From: CAZPLZ01 sp964587525
GTDB taxonomy: Bacteria > Oederibacteriota > CAKKQC01
Assembly (NCBI GenBank): GCA_964587525.1
Contig: CAZPLZ010000022.1
Coordinates: 1 to 24,624, forward strand
Reading direction: 5' to 3'
DNA length: 24,624 nt
Of this stretch, positions 13,810 to 22,022 are shown one piece after another; the first letter of the stretch is position 1, and each line of letters starts with the position of its first letter. The notes beneath the pieces were generated by a model. It was not told the DNA's origin. It did not search any database and saw nothing but the letters and a program-made list of their open reading frames with translations. Both the position numbers and the translations under genes were made by a program.

Positions 13810-15480
13810 GTGAAAGCCGAGACATTCAACGAGTTCATGTCCACCGTCCCGGAGTCCCCGGGGGTGTACCTGTTCAAGGACGCGGAGCAGCGGGTCTTGT
13901 ACGTGGGGAAGGCCTCGTCGCTGAAAGCCCGGCTGCGCTCCTACACGCCGGGGCCGTCCGCCCCCCCCAAGTCGGCCTTGCTGAGCAGCCGCGCCTCTCA
14001 TATTGAAACGATCGTGACCCGTTCCGATCTGGAAGCGCTGATGCTCGAGCAGACCCTGATTCAGAAGCACCGTCCCCGGTACAACGTGAACTGGCGGGAC
14101 AACAAGAGTTACCCGTACCTGGAGATGACGGTGGGGGAAGAGTTCCCCCGGCTGTACTTCACCCGCAAGGGGCCGCGGAAGGGCAGCCGGCGCTACGGCC
14201 CGTTCACGGCGGGCGCGGCGCGGCGGCTGCAGCGACTCATCAATCAGTATTTCCGGGTGCCCTCGTGCCGGGTGGAAATGGACGGCAAGCAGACGCCGTG
14301 CCTGTACCATCACCTCAACTGGTGCGATGCACCGTGTGCCGGCCGCATTACGAAAGAGCGTTACGCCGGGCTGGTCGCACAGGTGAAGATGTTCCTGGAG
14401 GGGCGGGGCGAGGAGCTCACCCGCCAGTTGCAGAAGGAGATGGACGAAGCTGCGGCTCGGGAAGACTTTGAAACGGCGGCGAAGGTGCGCGACCGCATGC
14501 GCGCAATCACGGAGATCCTGGAAGATCAAGCCGCGATCGCGCCGGGAGAGCAGGATGCCGAGGTGCTCGGGCTGGCCCGGAGTGGCTCGTTCGCCTGCCT
14601 GGTGTTGCTGACGATCCGGTCGGGCAAGCTGACCGGTAAGCAGGAGTTCACCGTGCGGAGGGCGAATGACGTTTCCGACGGGGAGTTGATCACGTCTTTC
14701 CTGGGACAGCATTTCTCTGGAGCCTCGCTCTCCCCCCGCATCCTCCTGCCGTGTCCGGTGGGGTCGCAGGAGCTGGTCGCGGCCTGGCTGGCACGCCGGC
14801 GGAACGCACCGGTTGAATTGCTTTCACCTAAACGCGGCCACGGCCGCGAGCTGCTGAAGCTGGCGGAGGCCAACGCGCGGGCTTCCCTGATCGTGAAAGG
14901 GCGTGTGGGCGGGGAGGAGGCTCGGGAGCAGCTCGCCGTGGTCACGCAGGTGCTTCAGCTGCCCCGGACGCCGCAGCGCATTGAGGCGGTGGATCTTGCC
15001 CACTTGCATGGTGAGGAGGCGGTGGGGGCCATCGTGGTCTTTCGGGACGGGCTGCCGTCCCCTAAGGAGTATCGCAAGTACCTGATCAAAACCGCCCGCG
15101 GTGGCGACGATTACGAGGGCATGCGTGAGGTCATCCGGCGCCGGCTCAGGCGGCTTCAGGAGGAAGGTACGCCCCTGCCCGACCTGCTGTTGATCGACGG
15201 AGGGCCCGGCCACCTCCATGCCGTTTCGCAGGTTGTGAGTGAAAGCGGGAGAGGGGGTGAAGAGAAGAATCGGGGAGCCGCGAATGGCATGGCCATGGTC
15301 GCACTGGCCAAGCGGGAGGAGACGCTCTTCCTCCCGGACCATGAGGGGCCGGTGAAATTGCCTGAAGATTCTCCCGCGCTGCACCTCTTGCAACGGGCGC
15401 GCGATGAGGTGCACCGGTACGTCAATGCGTACCAGCGCAAGCGCCGCGCGATGGCCCTGCGGGCGGTGGCGAAATCATGA
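13810..15480 (+). CDS. uvrC: UvrC excinuclease subunit lacking the C-terminal HhH domain
   Basis: A 556-aa nuclease making both incisions in nucleotide excision repair with UvrA/UvrB. Seen: GIY-YIG domain (G18-V-Y20, Y31-V-G33, R41 or R43), four cysteines C153, C164, C172 and C176 at the spacing reported for the UvrC [4Fe-4S] cluster, the UVR helix pair (about 203-235) for UvrB binding, and an RNase H-like domain with D395 (EAVDLAH), D463 (LIDGG) and H535 (DEVHRY). The protein ends at AYQRKRRAMALRAVAKS, where most UvrCs continue into tandem helix-hairpin-helix motifs, so it is about 50-60 residues short. GTG 13810 is used; ATG 13837 is an alternative. The TGA overlaps the kinase start (ATGA), which is an unusual partner. 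Confidence 0.93.
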   Translation: MKAETFNEFMSTVPESPGVYLFKDAEQRVLYVGKASSLKARLRSYTPGPSAPPKSALLSSRASHIETIVTRSDLEALMLEQTLIQKHRPRYNVNWRDNKSYPYLEMTVGEEFPRLYFTRKGPRKGSRRYGPFTAGAARRLQRLINQYFRVPSCRVEMDGKQTPCLYHHLNWCDAPCAGRITKERYAGLVAQVKMFLEGRGEELTRQLQKEMDEAAAREDFETAAKVRDRMRAITEILEDQAAIAPGEQDAEVLGLARSGSFACLVLLTIRSGKLTGKQEFTVRRANDVSDGELITSFLGQHFSGASLSPRILLPCPVGSQELVAAWLARRRNAPVELLSPKRGHGRELLKLAEANARASLIVKGRVGGEEAREQLAVVTQVLQLPRTPQRIEAVDLAHLHGEEAVGAIVVFRDGLPSPKEYRKYLIKTARGGDDYEGMREVIRRRLRRLQEEGTPLPDLLLIDGGPGHLHAVSQVVSESGRGGEEKNRGAANGMAMVALAKREETLFLPDHEGPVKLPEDSPALHLLQRARDEVHRYVNAYQRKRRAMALRAVAKS

Positions 15481-16820
15481 CGCGGTTTATGAAATCCAAA
15501 CCCGGGCTGGGCGCCCGGCTGGCCGTGGCGTTGGTGGCGCTCGTTGGCGTGCTGTTGCTGGCCTACGGCTGGTGGGCCTCCAGGTTAGCCGAGAATACGC
15601 TCAAGGGTGAGCTGGGGGCCAAGCTGGGCTTGGTGGCTAAACTGGCGGCGGTGGACGAGAAGGTGCGGGCGCTGCCCTACGCGATCCGTGCGGGCGCGGT
15701 GGTGGAGGCAGCCCGTCCGCGTCTCATCCAGGTGGCGGAAGAGGCCGGCATCGCCAACCTGATGGTCGTGGACCGGAAGGAGCGGGTGCTGGTGGATGCG
15801 AAGGGGAAGTACAAATTCCGCGACACGGGATGGCAGCTTCAGTTGGACCGCGCTGAGCTCAAGCGGGTCTGGAGGGGTGAGGTGGCGGCGTCGCCGATCT
15901 ACGCCGGCCAGGACGGCGGCCTCTACCTCTCGGCTTACGCCCCGCTGGTGGTGGACGGCGCGGTGCGCGCCGTTGTCTGCGCTGAGGCAAGCGCAGCCTT
16001 TCTGCACTCATTCCGCAAACTGCCGGTACAATTCGCCGTGGCGGGGCTGATCGTGCTCGTGCTGGCCGCAGGGCTGGGACTGTGGATGGGGCGGACGCTC
16101 ACGAAGGTCGAGCGGCTGACCGCTGCCTACGAGACCCAGCGGCGCTTTGCGGCCATCGGTGAAATGGCCGCTGAGGTGGCGCACCAGATCCGCAACCCGC
16201 TGGCAGCCATCCAGGGATTTGCGGGCTTACTCAAAACTGAAATCGGGAGGTCAGGCCGGGCGAAAGAATTTCTCAACGATCTGTTAAACGAAGTCAAAGC
16301 CACGGAGAGGATCGTGAGCAATTTTCTTCAATTAGCGAGCCCGGAGCGCCTGGCGCTGGAGCCCATTCACGTGGACGAGACGGTGAATCAGGTGTGCCGG
16401 GCCATGCAGGCTGAATTCGACCAGGCTGGGATCAGGCTGGACCGCGCCATCGAGACGCCGCTGCCGGTCATCCAGGCGGATGCCAGGGAGGTGCAGCAGG
16501 CGCTCTCGAATCTTCTGCGCAACGCGCTCGAGGCTTGCTCAACGGGCGGCCGGGTCCTGGTGAGGGCAGCAGCGGCCAACGGCGCTTCCCGCGGTGTGGA
16601 TATTGCCATCGAGGATGATGGTGCTGGGCTGGCGCCAGAAATCCGGCCGAAGTTGTTTACGCCGTTCGTGACCACCAAAGCCCGGGGTACCGGATTGGGC
16701 TTAAGCCTGGCCAAGAAAGTTGTGGAGGCGCATGGAGGCACCATTGCGCTCTCCCCCTTGGGTCCGAGGGGGACCCGCGCCGAGGTGCATCTGCCGGTGA
16801 AGCCACAGGTGGAGGCCTGA
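15477..16820 (+). CDS. NtrB-like sensor histidine kinase with periplasmic sensor domain
   Basis: A 447-aa membrane kinase. TM1 is about 12-34; residues 38-182 form a periplasmic, single-Cache-like sensor (NLMVVDRKERVLVDAKGKYK, LYLSAYAPLVVDGAVRAVV); TM2 is about 184-204. HisKA follows with phospho-acceptor H236 in AAEVAHQIRNPLAAIQGF. The ATPase domain has N box SNLLRNALEA, G1 EDDGAGL, F box LFTPFVTTK and G2 GTGLGLSLA. All key residues are present, so autophosphorylation should occur. The start overlaps the uvrC stop by 4 nt, and the sigma54-type response regulator begins 3 nt after the stop, an obvious cognate pair. The ligand is unknown; the sensor fold suggests a small molecule or an envelope signal. 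Confidence 0.9.
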   Translation: MTRFMKSKPGLGARLAVALVALVGVLLLAYGWWASRLAENTLKGELGAKLGLVAKLAAVDEKVRALPYAIRAGAVVEAARPRLIQVAEEAGIANLMVVDRKERVLVDAKGKYKFRDTGWQLQLDRAELKRVWRGEVAASPIYAGQDGGLYLSAYAPLVVDGAVRAVVCAEASAAFLHSFRKLPVQFAVAGLIVLVLAAGLGLWMGRTLTKVERLTAAYETQRRFAAIGEMAAEVAHQIRNPLAAIQGFAGLLKTEIGRSGRAKEFLNDLLNEVKATERIVSNFLQLASPERLALEPIHVDETVNQVCRAMQAEFDQAGIRLDRAIETPLPVIQADAREVQQALSNLLRNALEACSTGGRVLVRAAAANGASRGVDIAIEDDGAGLAPEIRPKLFTPFVTTKARGTGLGLSLAKKVVEAHGGTIALSPLGPRGTRAEVHLPVKPQVEA

Positions 16821-16823
16821 CGC

Positions 16824-18194
16824 TTGCCCTCCATCCTGATCGCTGAGGACCAGGAGGGGTTGCGAAAGGCGCTGCGCGAGGCGCTGCGGCGTGAGCGTTA
16901 CGACGTGGAGGTCGCCGTGGACGGCGAGGAGGCTCTGGTCGCACTGGCGCGCCGGCACTTTGATCTTCTGGTGGCGGATATGCGGATGCCTGGCGCATCT
17001 GGCCTGGACCTGCTCAAGCGCGTCAAGGCTACGGACCCCGAGACCCAAGTGATTGTCATGACGGCGTTCGGCGAGGTGAGCATGGCGGTGGAGGCCATGA
17101 AGGCCGGGGCGTTTGACTTCATCGGCAAGCCGTTCCCCGGAGGAATCGAGGAATTTATCCTTATCGTACGCAAGGCGCTGGATCGCCAGCAGCTCGTCCG
17201 TGAGAATCTTACCTTACGGCAGAATCTGTCAGCTCATTACGATCCCTCCGGGATTTTGTGGAAGTCTCCCCGGATGGCGAGTGTGGTGAACTTGGTCAAG
17301 AAAGTGGCCAGCACCGATTCCACGGTTCTCATTGCTGGAGAGAGCGGGACTGGGAAGGAGCTCGTCGCGCACGCCATCCACAACCTGTCCACCCGTTCCA
17401 GCCGCCCGCTGGTGAAGGCCAGCTGTGCGGTGTTCTCGGAGGGTGTGCTGGAGAGTGAGATTTTCGGGCACGAGAAAGGCGCCTTCACGGGCGCCCACGC
17501 GCGCAAGCCTGGCCGGTTCGAGCTGGCGGACGGTGGCACGCTGTTTCTTGACGAGGTCAACGACCTGTCGCTGGGAGTACAGGTCAAGCTGCTCCGGGTT
17601 TTGCAGGAGCGAGAGTTTGACCGGGTGGGCGGGACAGCGCCGGTCAAGGTGGATGTCCGCCTGATCGCTGCGACCAACCGCGACCTGCGCGAGATGGTGC
17701 GCAAAGGGACATTCCGTGAAGATTTGTTTTTCCGGCTCAACGTGGTGACGGTCGAGTTGCCGCCGCTGCGGGAACGCAAGGAAGACATCCCGGACCTGGC
17801 CCAATATTTTATTCAACGCTACCGCGCTGATTCCCGGGCAACCGTCAAGGGGATCACTCCCAAGGCTCAAGCGATGTTGCAGGAGTACTCCTGGCCGGGG
17901 AATGTGCGCGAGCTGGAAAACGCCGTGCAGCGTGCGTTGGTGCTGACGGACGGCGAATGGATCGAGCCGCAGGACCTGCCGGCGGATGTCAGGCTGGACC
18001 GGGCCATGTTCGCGGGAGGGGCCGGAGCTGCCGCCAGATCCCGGGAGGAAGTTGAGAAGGCCGGCATCCTCGAGGCGTTGAACCTGGAGCGGGGAAACCG
18101 GTCCAGGGCAGCGTCGCGCTTGAATCTCAACCGGACCACGTTGCTCTATAAAATGAAAAAATACGGCATTGAATGGTCAGGGGGAGACGGGTGA
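16824..18194 (+). CDS. NtrC-family sigma54-dependent response regulator
   Basis: A 456-aa three-domain activator. The receiver (1-120) has acidic pair E8-D9, phospho-acceptor D52 (LLVADMRMPG), T80 and K102. The AAA+ domain (about 143-380) has Walker A GESGTGKE (172-179), the sigma54-contacting GAFTGA loop (219-224), Walker B GTLFLDEV (239-246) and an arginine-finger region. A Fis-type HTH (about 415-455; GNRSRAASRLNLNRTTLLYKM) binds DNA. Presence of GAFTGA means sigma54 activation is expected. Start: TTG 16824 with GGAGG 8 nt upstream (16811-16815). It is paired with the preceding kinase. The downstream envelope genes may be in the same transcript rather than targets; no convincing -24/-12 promoter was found nearby. 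Confidence 0.93.
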   Translation: MPSILIAEDQEGLRKALREALRRERYDVEVAVDGEEALVALARRHFDLLVADMRMPGASGLDLLKRVKATDPETQVIVMTAFGEVSMAVEAMKAGAFDFIGKPFPGGIEEFILIVRKALDRQQLVRENLTLRQNLSAHYDPSGILWKSPRMASVVNLVKKVASTDSTVLIAGESGTGKELVAHAIHNLSTRSSRPLVKASCAVFSEGVLESEIFGHEKGAFTGAHARKPGRFELADGGTLFLDEVNDLSLGVQVKLLRVLQEREFDRVGGTAPVKVDVRLIAATNRDLREMVRKGTFREDLFFRLNVVTVELPPLRERKEDIPDLAQYFIQRYRADSRATVKGITPKAQAMLQEYSWPGNVRELENAVQRALVLTDGEWIEPQDLPADVRLDRAMFAGGAGAAARSREEVEKAGILEALNLERGNRSRAASRLNLNRTTLLYKMKKYGIEWSGGDG

Positions 18195-18227
18195 GGCCGG
18201 CTCGAACGTGTCATAGGGGGGCAGGTT

Positions 18228-19097
18228 TTGGCTTCACAGGGTAGAATATTTAAAGTCATTGCGGTATTGGCAGCCATGGCGCTCAGGCCTTGTGGGGCAG
18301 CCGAAACCGGCGGGAGCCATGTGGCTCCTGAGCTTAAAATCTTTTTGTCACAAAAGGAGCAAGAGCTGGCTCAACTGGTTGCCGGACGCACCAACAATCT
18401 CAAAGAGGCGGATACCCTGGCCCGGCAGGTGGAAGCGCAGAAGGAGAAGCCGAACCGCGACTGGTTCGAGCAGCGTGCGCTTGAAAAGAACCTGGCCACA
18501 TTGCGGGCCCAGCTTGAGGACATCGAGCGCGTAACCGCGCGGGAGCGGGCGGTGCGGGAGGAGGCTTTTGCCTATGCGGCGGCGATCGTGGCCGAGTTGG
18601 AGACTTCCCTTAAGCGTCAGTTTATCAAAATACAACAACAACAGCGCGAAGCCAGCCGTCAGCGAGAGGCTGACCGTGTTGTTCCATTACGCGTCTTGAT
18701 CTACACATTCACGAAAAGCGGGGTGGCGATCGAGCGCGCGCTGGTGCTGGATGAGGAGCGGCGAGTCCACCAAGGTAAAATGAACGCGCTTCAACCCCAC
18801 AACCCACCCTTTGCGGAGTTGCCCAAGGGCGTGCCTTGGTCTAAGGAGATGATCGAAGACCAGCGCCGGGCTTATGAGGAACACATTGTGCGCCTTAAGT
18901 CCGAGCGTGAGCAGTTGCTGAAGGAAGAGCGCCTGAGGGAAAGCCTGGCGGACGCACTTCCAGAAATGGTAGGGACCGACTGGATGGCCAGGAAGGCGCG
19001 GATCAACGCCCAGGTGGTGGAGTATGACCGCAAAATTGAGATTTATCAGGATAAACTAGACCGGATGTCAGTCACCGCATTATCTCCGGAGCTTTAA
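18228..19097 (+). CDS. Exported coiled-coil protein of unknown function
   Basis: A 289-aa protein that I do not recognise. The N-terminus (IFKVIAVLAAMALRPCGAAE, about 7-26) looks like a Sec signal peptide; a cysteine at 22 is not in a good lipobox. The rest is mostly charged helix: coiled-coil stretches at about 36-160 (LSQKEQELAQLVAGR, RALEKNLATLRAQLEDIERV, QFIKIQQQQREASRQREAD) and 205-285. They are broken by a less helical middle with YTFTKSGVAIERALVLDEER. TTG 18228 gives the full signal peptide, with a G-run at 18215-18220. It is 33 nt after the response regulator and 5 nt before the proline-rich gene, so probably co-transcribed. A periplasmic structural or spacer role is inference. Confidence 0.68.
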   Translation: MASQGRIFKVIAVLAAMALRPCGAAETGGSHVAPELKIFLSQKEQELAQLVAGRTNNLKEADTLARQVEAQKEKPNRDWFEQRALEKNLATLRAQLEDIERVTARERAVREEAFAYAAAIVAELETSLKRQFIKIQQQQREASRQREADRVVPLRVLIYTFTKSGVAIERALVLDEERRVHQGKMNALQPHNPPFAELPKGVPWSKEMIEDQRRAYEEHIVRLKSEREQLLKEERLRESLADALPEMVGTDWMARKARINAQVVEYDRKIEIYQDKLDRMSVTALSPEL

Positions 19098-19102
19098 CGC
19101 TT

Positions 19103-19786
19103 ATGGCTGAGCGAGAAAAGTTCACAGAGGAAGAATTGCTGCAGATTTTTCAGGGGGTGGCGCCTGCCCCTTCAGCTCCATCCTCGCCACCGGCTCAACC
19201 GGCGGCCCCGGCTTCCCCTGAGGCTTCTCCTCCGCCTGCACCTCCGGAGCAGATTCCCTCGTCTCCCGCACCGCCACCGCTCTCTCCTCTGCCGGCGGCG
19301 CCATCTCCTCCGTCGCCTGTCCAGGGTGCTGTTGAAGGGGCGGCTCCACCGGCGGCCCCGGCTGCTCCTGAGCCTCCGGCCCCTCCGGCTATCAATCCGG
19401 CTGACGAGGCCACAGTGGAAGATCTTGGGCGCCAGTTTGAGATCAGCCGGGCGCGCATGGAGCAGGTGCTGATGCCCTTCATCGGTGAGAAGCCCTTAAA
19501 AAGGCTGCTCGCGTGGTCGCTGGAGCGGGTGCAGAAGGAGCACCCGATCGTGAAAAACGTGCACTGGAGCTCGACCGGCGACCTCCTGGACAACGGAGCC
19601 ATCGAGGTTGATCGCCTCAAGAAAGAACTGAAAAACTTTTCCGGGCAGGATGTGGTGGCCTTGGTCAAGGCTGCGCTCTCGGAACTGCTCACGGTCAGGC
19701 TGAACGCGGTCGAGCAAGGTCTTGGGCCCGCCTTGCGGCAAGCTGTCGAGAAAGAAGTGGCCGGGCTGGTTTCGTCCCTTCGATGA
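19103..19786 (+). CDS. Proline/alanine-rich protein with conserved-looking helical C-terminus
   Basis: A 227-aa protein without a signal peptide. Residues 1-18 (MAEREKFTEEELLQIFQG) form a short amphipathic helix, which could be a docking peptide. About 20-97 is low-complexity Pro/Ala/Ser (runs such as PSSPAPPPLSPLPAAPSPP). A folded, mostly helical region of about 130 residues follows (ATVEDLGRQFEISRARMEQVLMPFIG, LKRLLAWSLERVQKEHPIV, VVALVKAALSELLTVRLNAVEQG). The 16-bp ACCGGCGGCCCCGGCT occurs at 19198-19213 and 19348-19363, showing internal duplication of the linker. I know no family for it. ATG 19103 has GGAG 11 nt upstream, and the TGA overlaps the lipoprotein ATG (ATGA). It is probably cytoplasmic, linking something by a flexible tether. 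Confidence 0.65.
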   Translation: MAEREKFTEEELLQIFQGVAPAPSAPSSPPAQPAAPASPEASPPPAPPEQIPSSPAPPPLSPLPAAPSPPSPVQGAVEGAAPPAAPAAPEPPAPPAINPADEATVEDLGRQFEISRARMEQVLMPFIGEKPLKRLLAWSLERVQKEHPIVKNVHWSSTGDLLDNGAIEVDRLKKELKNFSGQDVVALVKAALSELLTVRLNAVEQGLGPALRQAVEKEVAGLVSSLR

Positions 19787-21210
19787 AATCTTCCTTACGC
19801 TTACGATCCCTTCTGGGCACGTCGCTCCTGGTTTGTGTCATCCTTGCGGCCGGATGCTCCTGGGTCTTTCCCGCCAAATACAAGCTCCGCGCAGCGCAGG
19901 AACTTGAAGCTGCAGGAAATTACGAAGAGGCTGTGGTCCAGTACGAGGAGGTCGCCCGAGATTACCGGGGCCGAAGTGAGGCGGTGATGGCGCTGTCCCG
20001 TGCGGCCGCCCTCTATGAGGGGCAGCTGAAGAACTGGCAGAAGGCCGCCGTCCTGCTTCAGGAGCTGCGGACGCTGGTGGAGGGGACACCAGAGGCGCCG
20101 CAGGTCCTGCTGCGTCTGGCCCGTATCCTGGAGCAGAGTGGGTCGCCGTACACGGATTCGCTGACGTTCTACAAATTGATTTGCACGGAGTGTGTGACCG
20201 AGCCAGAGGGCAGGAGCGCGCTGCTGGCGCAGGGGCGGATTTATGAATCCATGCAGCGGTGGGACGACGCCAAGCGCGTGTACGAAGAAGCGATTGCCTA
20301 CCCGGGGCTGGCGGGCGGTGATGGCCCAGTTCGTGCGCGGCTCCAGTCGGTCTGGTTGCTGGAGGCGCTTGGGGCCTATTTTGGGGGACAGGTGGACGAG
20401 GGTGTCCGGTTGGCCCAGGAGGCGCTTGAGCAAGAGCTCATCGTGCCAGAGGTCAAGCAGGGGCTGGAAGACCTGCTGCGGCGTCACCGGCTCGCGAAAA
20501 ATTTATGGCGCAGTTCTCCAGAAACGGTGTTTGTAGCCGATGTCGACATCATGGCCACCCCTGAGCCATCCTCGTATGTCTTCAAGGCTGAGCGAAGCCA
20601 GCGCCAGCTTGCACCGGAGGGCTGGCAGTTGGACTACAATCAGAAGAGGAAGTCCTTCAGGCTTACCGAAAAGCCCCCGGTGTCTGCAACGGATCTTACC
20701 GCGGGGACAGCCAAGAGAAAATCCAAGGCCAGAAAGAAAAAGCTTTGGTCGTACACCAATCCTTCTTGGAGCGAGGTGCTGGGGCTCTGGTGGTCTCCGG
20801 ACGGCCGGTACCTGGGCTGGGCTGCCAAGTCGCGCAAACTCAAGACGCGTGAGTTTAGAGTGCTGGATCTCAAAACCCGCAAGGCGTGGCGGATCACCCG
20901 TGACTCAACCGGTTTGTCACTGGGTGAGACCATGCTGTTTCTGCCCCGTGCTGGAAAACTGGTCTTTCCGACCGGGAAGTTTCTGGTGGTTTCCAACCTG
21001 CGCGGCGGCAACCGGGTGCAGCTCCTCGTGAAAGGCAACAGGAAGCTTCGTGCGACCTACAGGGCTCGCAAGGTGGACTGGCTGGCTTGCTCGGCCGATG
21101 GCATTGAGCTGACGGTGGCGGTCAGCCAGCCCGTCACCAAGAAATCCGAGGAGCCACGCCATATGTATTGGAAATTCAACCTCTTGGCAAGTTACACGGT
21201 CAAACGGTAA
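19783..21210 (+). CDS. Lipoprotein with BamD-like TPRs and a C-terminal WD/TolB-like beta region
   Basis: A 475-aa protein. The signal peptide ends in lipobox LAAG-C25, so it should be lipid-anchored; S26 after the cysteine favours the outer membrane by the E. coli +2 rule. Residues about 33-240 are TPR/BamD-like helices: KYKLRAAQELEAAGNYEEAV, ALSRAAALYEGQLKNWQKAA, GRIYESMQRWDDAKRVYEEA. About 245-475 is beta-rich with propeller-type strands (WSPDGRYLGWAA at 337-348, EFRVLDLKTRKAWRI), plus a lysine-rich loop KRKSKARKKK (311-320). TPR plus propeller in one lipoprotein is an uncommon pairing. ATG 19783 overlaps the previous stop. It is probably a scaffold of an envelope complex; its similarity to BamD is architectural only. 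Confidence 0.72.
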   Translation: MKSSLRLRSLLGTSLLVCVILAAGCSWVFPAKYKLRAAQELEAAGNYEEAVVQYEEVARDYRGRSEAVMALSRAAALYEGQLKNWQKAAVLLQELRTLVEGTPEAPQVLLRLARILEQSGSPYTDSLTFYKLICTECVTEPEGRSALLAQGRIYESMQRWDDAKRVYEEAIAYPGLAGGDGPVRARLQSVWLLEALGAYFGGQVDEGVRLAQEALEQELIVPEVKQGLEDLLRRHRLAKNLWRSSPETVFVADVDIMATPEPSSYVFKAERSQRQLAPEGWQLDYNQKRKSFRLTEKPPVSATDLTAGTAKRKSKARKKKLWSYTNPSWSEVLGLWWSPDGRYLGWAAKSRKLKTREFRVLDLKTRKAWRITRDSTGLSLGETMLFLPRAGKLVFPTGKFLVVSNLRGGNRVQLLVKGNRKLRATYRARKVDWLACSADGIELTVAVSQPVTKKSEEPRHMYWKFNLLASYTVKR

Positions 21211-21224
21211 ACGTTGCTGGTTGA

Positions 21225-21950
21225 ATGGCCGCCAGAAAGCCAAAACCTAGCAAACGCTCCTTGAAACAGCCATCTGTCGTTTGGGCAGTTGTGCTGCTGC
21301 TGGCAGTGGGTGGCGCAGCGGGACTGGTGTACAACCTCCTGTCGCCCCGAGGGATCTACGCGCCTGCTCCAACTCGACCTGCGCCACCGCGACAGGCAGG
21401 TGTCACGCTGCCTCCTGCTCCGAAGCGATCTCCTGCCGTGGCTCACGCACCGTCTCCACAACTTGCGTCACGTCCGGCGAAAAAGCCTCCTCGTCCTGCA
21501 GACAGCTTGCAGCCGACTGCAGATGAACCGCCACCAACCGCGGAGGAGTCACAGTCAACTGCAGAGGAGCCACAGGCGGCTGTAGAGGAGTCGCAGCCGA
21601 CCGCGTCGGTCGTCATCAGCCTGGAGGAGGCGCAGCGCATCTTTAATCAAAACTCGGCTGTCTGGGTGGATGCCCGGTCGAAGGTGAGCTACGAGCTTGG
21701 CCACGTCCCTGGCGCAATGAGCCTTCCATCTTCTGATTTTGAGGCAGGATTTGCGCTGGTCGGCGCGAAGTTTCCGAAAAATGTACGCATCGTCGTGTAT
21801 TGCACCAGTGCGGACTGCGACGAATCCGAGCGGGTGATCACTGGCTTGGTCAAGAAAGGATACCAGTACCGGTATCTCCTCCATTTCAAAGATGGCTGGA
21901 ATGAGTGGGAGATGGCGAATCTTCCCCAGGAACAGGGCCCCGGGCGTTAA
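21225..21950 (+). CDS. Membrane-anchored rhodanese-domain protein
   Basis: A 241-aa protein. A basic N-terminus and one transmembrane helix (about 18-38, VVWAVVLLLAVGGAAGLVY) anchor it, and a long Pro/Ala/Glu linker (40-128) follows. The rhodanese domain (about 130-232) shows VWVDARSKVSYELGHVPGAM with D149 and R151, the active-site cysteine C193 in VVYCTSADCDES, and GYQYRYLLHFKDGWNEWE near the end. Rhodaneses carry sulfur as a persulfide on this cysteine; a second cysteine (C198) lies in the active loop. The membrane topology puts the domain in the periplasm if the positive-inside rule holds. The linker has three 21-bp tandem repeats. It is 14 nt after the lipoprotein gene and precedes a MauE/DoxX-like gene, suggesting a joint thiol or sulfur redox task. 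Confidence 0.82.
   Translation: MAARKPKPSKRSLKQPSVVWAVVLLLAVGGAAGLVYNLLSPRGIYAPAPTRPAPPRQAGVTLPPAPKRSPAVAHAPSPQLASRPAKKPPRPADSLQPTADEPPPTAEESQSTAEEPQAAVEESQPTASVVISLEEAQRIFNQNSAVWVDARSKVSYELGHVPGAMSLPSSDFEAGFALVGAKFPKNVRIVVYCTSADCDESERVITGLVKKGYQYRYLLHFKDGWNEWEMANLPQEQGPGR
21534..21596 (+). repeat. Three 21-bp tandem repeats in the rhodanese linker
   Basis: Units 21534-21554, 21555-21575 and 21576-21596 encode PTAEESQ, STAEEPQ and AAVEESQ, with a partial fourth unit (PTA) after them. The period is exactly 7 codons, so gain or loss of units would keep frame and change the tether length. Confidence 0.8.
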
Positions 21951-22022
21951 GTCATTCCACATCTGAATCGCCTGAATCGCTACCTTCGGCCAATTTGTCA
22001 GTTTGCCCTGGGAGCGATCTTT

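Noticed and set aside
18195..18227. Sigma54 (-24/-12) promoter between the regulator and the coiled-coil gene
   Set aside because: The 33-bp gap has no GG-N10-GC arrangement with a TTGC-like -12. Other TGGCA words in the window are inside genes and lack the matching -12.
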